A stretch of 9,724 bases of DNA from an uncultured Bacteroidales bacterium (GTDB taxonomy: Bacteria; Bacteroidota; Bacteroidia; Bacteroidales; UBA932): positions 1-9,724 of the forward strand of contig CAKUSF010000074.1 of assembly GCA_934678915.1 (NCBI GenBank), read 5' to 3'. A model generated the notes under the pieces. It saw only the letters and a program-made list of their open reading frames with translations. It made no database searches and had not been told where the DNA came from. The translations under genes and the position numbers were made by a program. Shown here piece after piece: positions 1-5,641 of this stretch. Within the stretch, counting starts at the first letter, position 1, and each line of letters begins with the position of its first letter.

Positions 1-152
1 ACACCTCCGCAAGATCGGCATTGTAAACGTAAAAAACGAAAAGAAACATATTCAAATCATAAAAAACAGAAATATTTCGGTTGATACCCCCATAATAAGG
101 CTTTGGCCTCTTCCTTCCACTAAAGCTCTCTCAACACTCTGCCCACATGGTC

Positions 153-170
153 GCTGACCCTGTCGAAGCG
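153..170 (+). repeat. Degenerate copy of dispersed CTGAGCTTGTCGAAG motif
   Basis: The sequence GCTGACCCTGTCGAAGCG is a diverged copy of the motif seen intact at 227-241, 4669-4682 and 4742-4756. Four flanking bases on each side (152-155 with 167-170) are complementary, so it can form a short hairpin around the core. I infer it is a REP-like intergenic element. Confidence 0.5.
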
Positions 171-226
171 TCTTCCCCAACTAGTTATGGAGTCCTTTAT
201 CGGGCACCAAACTCTTTGCCCAGTTT

Positions 227-243
227 CTGAGCTTGTCGAAGCA
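227..243 (+). repeat. Dispersed CTGAGCTTGTCGAAG motif, intact core
   Basis: CTGAGCTTGTCGAAGCA carries the full 15-base core shared with both hairpins between the aminotransferase gene and tyrA (4669-4682 and 4742-4756). Here the flanks are not complementary, so the outer stem is missing. No transposase of the type that mobilises REP elements is in the window. Confidence 0.55.
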
Positions 244-332
244 CCTGCTCCTTTGCGATCTAGCCTTTCGTTTTACAAACCACGAGCACGGAGTCGTCCT
301 CCTGATTGCATTCAGAGGCTGATTGCTGTGCT

Positions 333-359
333 TGACCCTATCCTTGAAAGATGGGGTCA
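333..359. repeat. Short inverted repeat (hairpin)
   Basis: TGACCCTATC (333-342) pairs with GATGGGGTCA (350-359) around a 7-nt loop; one pair is wobble. It has no T-tract after it, so it is not a normal intrinsic terminator. It lies among other short repeats and may be another small REP-like element. Confidence 0.4.
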
Positions 360-418
360 GCCACACTAATAGGCCTTTCAGTACTCTGCATGCCATCTTT
401 CCGTGCTCAGCGCTTCGC

Positions 419-762
419 AACGACAGTTGTGTGCGATTTCATTGCCGAAGATGGCAGGGTGGAGAGGTTTAACGACAGTTGTGTGCGCTTTCATTGCCGA
501 AGATGGCAGGGTGGAGAGGTTTAACGACAGTTGTGTGCGCTTTCGTAGCCGAAGATGGCAGGATGGAGAGGTTTAACGACAGTTGCGGGCGATTCCGTTG
601 CCGAAGATGGCGTGGTGGAGAGGTTCAACGACAGTTGCGGGCGATTCCGTTGCCGAAGATGGCGTGGTGGAGAGGTTTAACGACAGTTGTGTGCGATTCC
701 GTTGCCGAAGATGGCGTGTAGGAGAGGTTTAACGACAGTTAGGGGCGATTCCGTTGCCGAAG
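419..762. repeat. 52-bp tandem repeat array, six full copies plus a partial one
   Basis: Units begin with AACGACAGTT at 419, 471, 523, 575, 627, 679 and 731; the last stops matching near 762. Each unit continues through a TGCC-GAAGAT-GGCA mini-hairpin and ends in GGAGAGGTTT. Copies 1-3 form one subtype (TTTCATTGCC or close, then GGCAGG) and copies 4-6 another (TTCCGTTGCC, then GGCGTG); copies 4 and 5 differ only at their last base. There are no unique spacers, so it is not a CRISPR array. Because 52 is not a multiple of 3, open frames through it change reading frame from copy to copy, which argues against a repeat protein. It lies 210 bp upstream of pyrH. I infer a minisatellite that expands and contracts by slippage or unequal recombination. 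Confidence 0.9.
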
Positions 763-887
763 GGATTTGGCGCAAGCCTAAAGTGAACAATTCAGCTTCT
801 TAATGTCTTGATTAATGTAAGGAAAAGCATGACCGGTGCCTGACTTGTTTGACGATTAAATAGATGTCTGCTTATTTGTTTTTTTTG

Positions 888-895
888 TATCTTTG
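888..895 (+). promoter_or_regulatory. Putative -7 promoter box of the pyrH-frr operon
   Basis: TATCTTTG matches the Bacteroidota -7 consensus TAnnTTTG exactly and follows a T-rich tract. I do not see a well-spaced -33 TTTG. Transcription from here would give a 5' untranslated leader of roughly 70-80 nt before pyrH. It is the only good match in the 200 bp between the repeat array and pyrH. Confidence 0.5.
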
Positions 896-973
896 TCAGT
901 AAGATGGCTTCGTGAGACGGGAACGTCAATGGGGGAAGGTCTTGATTAACCATAATTGATTCAGGAAGACACT

Positions 974-1678
974 ATGTACAAGAGAGTTTTGCTTAAATTG
1001 AGCGGAGAGAGTCTGGGCGGGTCCGTTGGAAAGGGACTTGATCCTGAGAGTCTGCGGAGATATTCAAAGGAAATTGCACAGGCGGCTAAGGCTGGACTAC
1101 AGATTGCCATTGTCAATGGCGGAGGCAACATATTCAGAGGCCTTCAGGGGCTTGACAAGGGATTTGACCGCGTTGATGGGGACAGGATGGGAATGCTGGC
1201 AACGGTGATAAACTCTTTGGCTCTCAGTCAGTTTATTAAGGATGAGGGGGTTAAGGCCGAAGTGTTCTCCGCGACTCCAATGGAACCGCTTGTCCGCTAC
1301 TACAACCGTGACAATGCTGTCAAAGTGCTGGAGGAGGGTGGTGTAGCCCTCATTGCCGGGGGAACAGGCAGCCCGTTTTTCACGACCGATTCCGGTGCTG
1401 CGCTCAGAGCTCTTGAGATCAAGGCTGATGTGGTTCTGAAAGGGACACGTGTGGATGGCGTCTATACGGCTGATCCTGAGAAGGATCCTACCGCTGTCAA
1501 GTATGATGAACTGACATTCGATGAGGCGATGGCCAAGCATCTTAAAGTTCTCGATCAGACCGCTTACGCCCTTTGCAACGATGGGAATATGCCAATCATC
1601 GTCTTCGATGTGAACGGTGAGGGCAACCTGCTGAAACTGGTGAACGGAGAAAAAGTCGGAACGCTTGTCCACAAGTAG
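974..1678 (+). CDS. pyrH: UMP kinase (uridylate kinase)
   Basis: Phosphorylates UMP to UDP with ATP, a cytoplasmic step of de novo pyrimidine nucleotide synthesis. The 234-aa product is the usual length for this amino acid kinase-fold family. It shows the N-terminal KLSGES segment (residues 8-13), the phosphate-binding GGGNIFRG loop (49-56), DRMGMLATVINS (70-81), the GGTGSPFFTTDS nucleotide and UMP region (129-140), and VLKGTRVDGVYTADP (154-168). I chose ATG 974 because an AGGAAG Shine-Dalgarno lies 5 nt upstream and the protein then starts MYKRVLLKLSGE as in homologues; a TTG at 956 in the same frame would add six residues. It is followed by frr after 92 nt, a common bacterial pairing. In other bacteria the enzyme is hexameric and allosterically controlled by UTP and GTP. 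Confidence 0.97.
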   Translation: MYKRVLLKLSGESLGGSVGKGLDPESLRRYSKEIAQAAKAGLQIAIVNGGGNIFRGLQGLDKGFDRVDGDRMGMLATVINSLALSQFIKDEGVKAEVFSATPMEPLVRYYNRDNAVKVLEEGGVALIAGGTGSPFFTTDSGAALRALEIKADVVLKGTRVDGVYTADPEKDPTAVKYDELTFDEAMAKHLKVLDQTAYALCNDGNMPIIVFDVNGEGNLLKLVNGEKVGTLVHK

Positions 1679-1770
1679 CAGCTTGTCCAGGAATATAGAA
1701 TAGCGACTCACAGGCAGCCGTCAACCTGGTAATAGACAGATTATTAAGATAACAATTAACACAATACACT

Positions 1771-2340
1771 ATGCTTACAGATAAAGCGAAAGAAATCATC
1801 AGCGGAGTGAAGTCCAAAATGGAAGACTCTGTCCTGTTCCTTGAGGAAGATCTCAAGACCTACCGTGTAGGAAAGGCAAATCCGTCCATTCTCAACAATG
1901 TGACTGTGGATTACTATGGAGCCCCGACTCCTGTTCCTCAGGTGGCTTCGGTCACAGTTCCTGACGCAAGGACAATTGCAATCCAGCCTTGGGAAAAGAG
2001 CATGATCCCTGTCATCGAGAAGGCAATCATCAATGCCAATCTTGGATTTACCCCTTCTAACAATGGTGAGGTCATCCGTTGCCCTATTCCTGCTCTCACT
2101 GAGGAAAGGCGTAAGGAGCTCATTAAGAAGGCTAAGGCCACAGGCGAGAACATCAAGGTCGCTGTCCGCAATGCTCGCCGAGATGGAGTGGATGCTCTGA
2201 AGAAGGCTGAAAAGGCTGGAGACTTCTCCGAGGATGTCCGTAAGGAGGGCGAGGATGAAATCCAGAAGATCACTGACACCAAGGTGAAGGACATTGATGA
2301 ACTCGTTTCAGCAAAAGAAAAGGAGATAATGACCGTTTAA
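1771..2340 (+). CDS. frr: Ribosome recycling factor
   Basis: Splits post-termination ribosomes together with EF-G so that subunits can be reused. The 189-aa protein is close to the family's usual 185-187. Conserved stretches are visible: the acidic N-terminal helix with the RVGKANPSIL hinge segment (about 32-41), YYGAPTPVPQVAS (48-60), QPWEKSMI (72-79), and the basic RKELIKKAKATGENIKVAVRNARRDG helix region (about 113-138; listed here only as landmarks), then a charged C-terminal helix. The ATG has no strong Shine-Dalgarno, only an A-rich leader, as is usual in Bacteroidota. It lies 92 nt after pyrH with no terminator or good promoter between, so the two are probably co-transcribed. No clear terminator hairpin follows the stop. 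Confidence 0.97.
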   Translation: MLTDKAKEIISGVKSKMEDSVLFLEEDLKTYRVGKANPSILNNVTVDYYGAPTPVPQVASVTVPDARTIAIQPWEKSMIPVIEKAIINANLGFTPSNNGEVIRCPIPALTEERRKELIKKAKATGENIKVAVRNARRDGVDALKKAEKAGDFSEDVRKEGEDEIQKITDTKVKDIDELVSAKEKEIMTV

Positions 2341-2429
2341 TGAATGCCTTAGGGTGACGCGAGTGGATGCCCTGCCGCTGCTCTAGCATATTCATTAAAT
2401 TTTTTAGTAACATTTTCTCTTGATTTTAC

Positions 2430-2437
2430 TATCTTTG
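2430..2437 (+). promoter_or_regulatory. Putative -7 promoter box of the aromatic amino acid operon
   Basis: TATCTTTG matches the Bacteroidota -7 box TAnnTTTG exactly. The -33 region is weak (TTAG at 2403-2406). The predicted transcript start is only a few bases before, or at, the ATG of the Phe/Tyr leader peptide (2445 or 2448), so that ORF would be leaderless or nearly so. Position relative to the attenuator supports this as the operon promoter. Confidence 0.6.
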
Positions 2438-2444
2438 CAGTGTT

Positions 2445-2504
2445 ATGATGTTGAACACACGATTTTACTCTTTTGGTTTTTATTTCTTTTACCGCAACAA
2501 GTAG
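2445..2504 (+). CDS. Phe/Tyr-rich leader peptide of the pheA operon
   Basis: A 19-codon ORF encodes MMLNTRFYSFGFYFFYRNK and ends at TAG 2502-2504. Five Phe codons and three Tyr codons fall within residues 7-16. It starts directly after the promoter and ends where the antiterminator arm begins, upstream of an intrinsic terminator and pheA. By analogy with the enterobacterial pheA leader peptide, I infer a sensor of charged tRNA-Phe and tRNA-Tyr: its translation, not its product, matters. Two adjacent ATG codons (2445, 2448) are both possible starts, and no Shine-Dalgarno is visible, consistent with leaderless initiation. T-rich DNA can encode Phe-rich peptides by chance, but chance does not explain the match to promoter, antiterminator and terminator positions. 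Confidence 0.8.
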   Translation: MMLNTRFYSFGFYFFYRNK

Positions 2505-2574
2505 AAGACCGGATGAGCGTGTGCACAAATATTCAGAACAAATAAAGATGAATATACGGCTGTCCGGTGCTTTT
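2503..2574 (+). promoter_or_regulatory. Antiterminator helix competing with the pheA attenuator
   Basis: Bases 2503-2515 can pair with 2561-2574. The core is ACCGGA (2508-2513) with TCCGGT (2563-2568); past a bulged G at 2569, AGAAG (2503-2507) pairs with CTTTT (2570-2574), including one G-U. The 3' arm is the inner half of the terminator's 5' arm plus its loop, so the two structures exclude each other. The 5' arm starts inside the leader stop codon, so a ribosome terminating there would cover it. A further pairing, CACACG (2456-2461) with CGTGTG (2518-2523), could add a third conformation. Drawn by eye; free energies were not computed. Confidence 0.65.
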
Positions 2575-2590
2575 CCGGGCAGCCTTTTTT
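2558..2590 (+). terminator. Attenuator: intrinsic terminator before pheA
   Basis: GGCTGTCCGG (2558-2567) pairs with CCGGGCAGCC (2575-2584), ten pairs including one G-U, around a 7-nt loop, followed directly by six T (2585-2590). It ends 13 nt before the pheA ATG at 2604, so it acts on the operon rather than on frr, whose stop is more than 200 nt upstream beyond the operon promoter. Confidence 0.9.
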
Positions 2591-2603
2591 ACGAACGAAC
2601 TTG

Positions 2604-3440
2604 ATGAATATGACAAAAGTAGCAATCCAAGGCTATCGAGGTTGCTTCCATGAGCAGGCTGCTAGGGAGTTTTACTCCGCGCGTGGGGAGGAGATTTCCA
2701 TCGTGGAATGTCCGACTTTCGAAGGGCTGTTCAAGGCAGTGGCCTCCGGTGAGGCTCAGGCTGCTGCGATGGCCATCGAAAACACGATCTCAGGAGGTCT
2801 TATCCCCAATTTCGAACTTCTGAGATCCCACACTTACAAGATCAAAGGTGAGGTGTACATCCCCATACATCAGAACCTTATGGCACTGCCCGGACAGGAC
2901 ATCCACGACATTAAGGAGGTGCGTACGCACTACATGGCCATCAACCAGACTCGTCAGTTTTTCGAGCGCAACTGCCCGTGGATCACGATGGTGGAGTCTG
3001 AGGACACGGCCAAAAGCGCTATTGACATCGCGACTGATGGGCTTAAGGGAGTCGGGGCGGTCGCCTCGGAACTGGCGGCTAAGCAGAATGGTCTGGAGAT
3101 TCTGGCTCGTAGCATAGAGACTTACAAACAGAATTTCACCCGTTTCCTGATTTTGGATGATGCCATCACGGTTCCCCACCGCGAAATCAACAAGGCATCG
3201 CTGTGCTTTACCCTTCCGCACAAGCCGGGCTCTCTGGCTCAGGTACTTACGATTCTCTCGTTCTACGAGATGAACCTTACCAGAATCCAATCCCTGCCAA
3301 TTCCTGGTCAAGAGTGGCAGTACTTCTTCTACGCGGACATCAAGTTCGCGACCTATGGCCGCTACCGTCAAGCTTTGAGGGCGGTCAGACCCCTTATGGA
3401 GGGACTTAACATTTTAGGCGAATATAAATCTTTGATGTAA
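2604..3440 (+). CDS. pheA: Prephenate dehydratase with C-terminal ACT domain
   Basis: Converts prephenate to phenylpyruvate, the committed step to phenylalanine. The monofunctional 278-aa protein has the dehydratase domain at about 4-185, with AIENTISGG (57-65), the AVASELAAK segment (152-160) and the catalytic TRF triplet (179-181), then an ACT regulatory domain (about 200-278). In the ACT domain the usual phenylalanine-binding GAL and ESRP motifs appear as GSLAQV (209-214) and IQSLP (228-232); I believe this variant is common in the phylum, but have not checked. Possible starts are TTG 2601, ATG 2604 and ATG 2610; homologues beginning MxKVAIQG favour 2604 or 2610. It is the first structural gene after the attenuator and is followed by the aminotransferase after 2 nt. 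Phe is expected to inhibit the enzyme through the ACT domain. Confidence 0.96.
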   Translation: MNMTKVAIQGYRGCFHEQAAREFYSARGEEISIVECPTFEGLFKAVASGEAQAAAMAIENTISGGLIPNFELLRSHTYKIKGEVYIPIHQNLMALPGQDIHDIKEVRTHYMAINQTRQFFERNCPWITMVESEDTAKSAIDIATDGLKGVGAVASELAAKQNGLEILARSIETYKQNFTRFLILDDAITVPHREINKASLCFTLPHKPGSLAQVLTILSFYEMNLTRIQSLPIPGQEWQYFFYADIKFATYGRYRQALRAVRPLMEGLNILGEYKSLM

Positions 3441-3442
3441 TC

Positions 3443-4645
3443 ATGATCATTGAACCTGCAAAAAGAACATTGTCTGTAAAGGAGTATTACTTCTCCCGCA
3501 AACAGAAGGAGTTAGACGCACTGAATGCTGAGCGTGCAGCGCGTGGTGAAGACAAAATCATCAGTTTGGGAATAGGTGCTCCAGACGGGATGCCTCCTAA
3601 GGATGCGATTGACGCTTTGGTTGAGGCTGCCCCTAAACCGGGGAATCACGTGTACCAGAGTTACAAAGGACTTCCTGAGCTGCGTCAGGCGTTTGCTGAC
3701 TGGTACTCACGCTATTACGGTGTGACTCTGAATCCTGACGGTGGCATCCAGCCGCTTGTCGGATCCAAGGAAGGGATCTTTCTGATTTCGATGACTTTTG
3801 TGAATCCGGGCGACAAGGTGTTGATCCCTGACCCTGGCTATCCGACCTACACCTCATCGTCAAGGTTGGCAGGAGCGGAGATTGTCACTTACGACCTTAA
3901 AGAGGAGAATCATTGGTGGCCGGATTTCGATGCCTTGGAGAAAATGGATCTGGAGGGCGTGAAGGTGATGTGGACGAATTATCCGAATATGCCGACCGGA
4001 GCCAAGGCCACACCTGAGCTTTACCAAAGGTTGGTGGATTTCGGATTGAAGCATAAGATTTTGATTGTGAATGACAATCCATACTCATTCATCCTTTGTG
4101 GGAAGCCGATTTCCATTCTGGCCGCAAAAGGGGCCGAGAAGTGCTGTCTGGAACTGAACTCGTTGAGCAAGTCGCACAACATGAGCGGTTGGCGAATCGG
4201 GATGGTCGGTGGGGATCCGGAGATGATCACTGAGATTTTGAAGGTCAAGAGCCAGATGGATTCAGGAATGTTCAAGCCGTTGCAGCTTGCGGGTGTCGAG
4301 GCTCTGAACCAGAGCCCAGAGTGGTTCGAGGAGCTGAACTCTGAATATGTCCGCAGACGTGTTGCGGCAGGTCGGATCTTTGACACTCTCGGAGTGACTT
4401 ACGACCACGACACTGCCGGGTTGTTCCTTTGGGGACGTGTGCCGTCCAAGTACGCTGAGAACGGGATGACTGCCGGAGAGGTGATTTCGGAACGCGTTCT
4501 GCATCAGGCCGGTGTGTTTATCACTCCGGGATTCATCTTCGGAAAGAACGGTGAAAATTACATCCGCGTTTCACTTTGCGCGAAGCCGGAAGTACTTGAT
4601 CGTGCTAACAAAAAAATAGAAGAAGTCATTGACAAGATCATTTAG
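3443..4645 (+). CDS. Class I/II PLP aminotransferase, probably for aromatic amino acids
   Basis: A 400-aa fold-type I pyridoxal phosphate aminotransferase. The PLP lysine is K243 in SLSKSHNMSGWRIG; other landmarks are GIGAPD (43-48), YQSYKGLPELR (71-81), the PDPGYPTY cofactor region (129-136), YPNMPTG (180-186, normally NPNNPTG) and NDNPYSF (210-216). It resembles LL-diaminopimelate and aspartate aminotransferase relatives. Its place between pheA and tyrA suggests that it transaminates phenylpyruvate and 4-hydroxyphenylpyruvate to Phe and Tyr, although prephenate or aspartate as substrate cannot be excluded from sequence alone. It starts 2 nt after pheA, so translation is probably coupled. 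The 139 nt after it hold REP-like hairpins rather than a gene. Confidence 0.93.
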   Translation: MIIEPAKRTLSVKEYYFSRKQKELDALNAERAARGEDKIISLGIGAPDGMPPKDAIDALVEAAPKPGNHVYQSYKGLPELRQAFADWYSRYYGVTLNPDGGIQPLVGSKEGIFLISMTFVNPGDKVLIPDPGYPTYTSSSRLAGAEIVTYDLKEENHWWPDFDALEKMDLEGVKVMWTNYPNMPTGAKATPELYQRLVDFGLKHKILIVNDNPYSFILCGKPISILAAKGAEKCCLELNSLSKSHNMSGWRIGMVGGDPEMITEILKVKSQMDSGMFKPLQLAGVEALNQSPEWFEELNSEYVRRRVAAGRIFDTLGVTYDHDTAGLFLWGRVPSKYAENGMTAGEVISERVLHQAGVFITPGFIFGKNGENYIRVSLCAKPEVLDRANKKIEEVIDKII

Positions 4646-4654
4646 ACGGGGCAC

Positions 4655-4695
4655 TTCGATTCGGTCACTGAGCTTGTCGAAGTGACCGAATCGAA
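4655..4695 (+). repeat. REP-like hairpin with 15-bp perfect stem
   Basis: TTCGATTCGGTCACT (4655-4669) pairs perfectly with 4681-4695 around the 11-nt loop GAGCTTGTCGA (4670-4680). The same 11-nt loop recurs in a second hairpin at 4738-4760 with a different stem. No T-tract follows, so it is not a standard terminator. It lies 9 nt after the aminotransferase stop inside the operon and could stabilise the upstream mRNA or lower expression of the distal genes. Confidence 0.75.
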
Positions 4696-4750
4696 CGGTT
4701 GCTGAGCCTGTCGAACGGTTGCTGAGCCTGTCGAACGGTTGCTGAGCTTG
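4691..4750 (+). repeat. Three-copy 20-bp tandem repeat
   Basis: The unit TCGAACGGTTGCTGAGCCTG occurs at 4691-4710, 4711-4730 and, with one C-to-T change, 4731-4750. Each unit contains a degraded copy of the CTGAGCTTGTCGAAG core. The perfect match of the first two copies suggests recent duplication by slippage. It overlaps the 3' arm of the first hairpin and the 5' arm of the second. Confidence 0.9.
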
Positions 4751-4760
4751 TCGAAGCAAC
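4738..4760 (+). repeat. Second REP-like hairpin with the same loop
   Basis: GTTGCT (4738-4743) pairs with AGCAAC (4755-4760) around GAGCTTGTCGA (4744-4754), identical to the loop of the hairpin at 4655-4695. Apart from the innermost CT/AG pairs the two stems differ in sequence while each keeps its own complementarity. It ends 24 nt before the tyrA start. Confidence 0.7.
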
Positions 4761-4784
4761 AAAGCGGTAAAATGTTATAAAAGT

Positions 4785-5639
4785 ATGATAGTAGGAGTAA
4801 TAGGCCTTGGATTGATTGGCGGATCGATGGCCATCGACCTGAAACGCAGAGGCTTTGCCCAGACGGTTCTCGGAGTCGAGGCCGATCCCGTGAACGCTGC
4901 CGCTGCCGAAAAGATGGAACTAGCCGATGAGATTGTTCCTTTCGAGGAATGTGTCCGCAGAAGTGACATCACGGTGATTGCCATTCCGGTCGGTGCAGCG
5001 GTGAAGATGCTGCCACAGGTACTTGACATATTCAAAGAAGAAGGGAACGGGAAGAAAATCGTGATTGACACTTGCTCCACGAAGAGCAACATCGTCCGCG
5101 CTGCTCATTACCATCCACTCCGTGGCCGCTACGTGGCAACACACCCGATGGCTGGTACTGAATATTCAGGGCCTTGGGCCGCCATGCCGAACCTCTTCGA
5201 TGGGCGAGCCTGCATATTCGCAAATGCTGAGGATTCGGATCCGCAGGCGTTGAAAGTCGTTGAGGAATTGTATGATGTGCTGAACATGCGCCCGCTTTTC
5301 ATGAATGCCGACAGCCATGACGTGCACACCGCCTATGTCTCGCACATCTCGCACGTCACCTCTTTTGCTTTGGCTCTTACCGTGCTTGAGAAGGAAAAAG
5401 ATGAGAAGCACATTTTCGACCTTGCTTCGGGAGGTTTTTCGTCAACTGTGCGTCTGGCGAAGAGCTCTGCTGAGATGTGGACCCCTATTCTGGCACAGAA
5501 TAGGGACAATGTGCTGCATGTTATCGACACGTATCTAGAAAAGATGAGACTGTTCCGTGATGCAATCGCTGACTATGACGCTGACCGCGTCACCGAACTT
5601 ATTCATGAAGCTAACAGGATTAAAAAGATTTTGAGATAG
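4785..5639 (+). CDS. tyrA: Prephenate dehydrogenase
   Basis: Oxidatively decarboxylates prephenate to 4-hydroxyphenylpyruvate, the committed step to tyrosine. The 284-aa protein has an N-terminal Rossmann fold with GLGLIGGS (7-14) and an acidic residue at the end of the second strand (E32 in GVEADP), which suggests NAD+ preference. The conserved HPMAGTE (120-126) and the HTAYVSHISH region (181-190) mark the dimerisation and catalytic half. There is no ACT domain, so direct feedback by an ACT module is absent. The ATG at 4785 has no clear Shine-Dalgarno. The next gene starts 2 nt after its stop. The 139-nt gap upstream is filled by REP-like repeats, unlike the 2-nt gaps elsewhere in the operon. 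Confidence 0.95.
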   Translation: MIVGVIGLGLIGGSMAIDLKRRGFAQTVLGVEADPVNAAAAEKMELADEIVPFEECVRRSDITVIAIPVGAAVKMLPQVLDIFKEEGNGKKIVIDTCSTKSNIVRAAHYHPLRGRYVATHPMAGTEYSGPWAAMPNLFDGRACIFANAEDSDPQALKVVEELYDVLNMRPLFMNADSHDVHTAYVSHISHVTSFALALTVLEKEKDEKHIFDLASGGFSSTVRLAKSSAEMWTPILAQNRDNVLHVIDTYLEKMRLFRDAIADYDADRVTELIHEANRIKKILR

Positions 5640-5641
5640 TT

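Larger units (their letters stand above)
1..418. other. Intergenic stretch without a convincing gene
   Basis: I see no gene here with a supportable start and codon pattern; the short open frames on both strands overlap and resemble no family I know. A minus-strand frame from an ATG at 49 stays open to the window edge (16 codons, MFLFVFYVYNADLAEV), so a truncated gene start at the left edge is possible but unproven. The stretch contains small hairpins (202-206 with 217-221; 333-342 with 350-359, nine of ten positions pairing as Watson-Crick and one as G-U) and two copies of the dispersed motif related to CTGAGCTTGTCGAAG (153-170 and 227-243). It looks like a repeat-rich spacer. Confidence 0.5.

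Noticed and set aside
1..49. Truncated minus-strand gene start at the left edge.
   Set aside because: Only 16 codons are visible, with no clear promoter or Shine-Dalgarno and no recognisable family, so it is noted but not called.
479..721. 80-codon plus-strand frame running through the 52-bp repeats.
   Set aside because: The unit length is not a multiple of 3, so each copy is read in a different phase; open frame is a by-product of the repeat, with no start signal.
419..762. CRISPR array.
   Set aside because: Units are contiguous and similar across all 52 bases; there are no unique spacers and no cas genes in the window.
805..949. 11-bp direct repeat GTCTTGATTAA at 805-815 and 939-949 flanking the pyrH promoter.
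   Set aside because: Could be an operator pair, but there is no dyad symmetry or known regulator match, so it is too weak to call.
1097..1711. 204-codon minus-strand frame opposite pyrH.
   Set aside because: Antisense shadow of a clear pyrH gene, with no family resemblance.
2341..2405. Terminator after frr (T-run at 2400-2405).
   Set aside because: The T-run is not preceded by a convincing GC-rich hairpin; only a 4-bp AGGG/CCCT pairing is visible.
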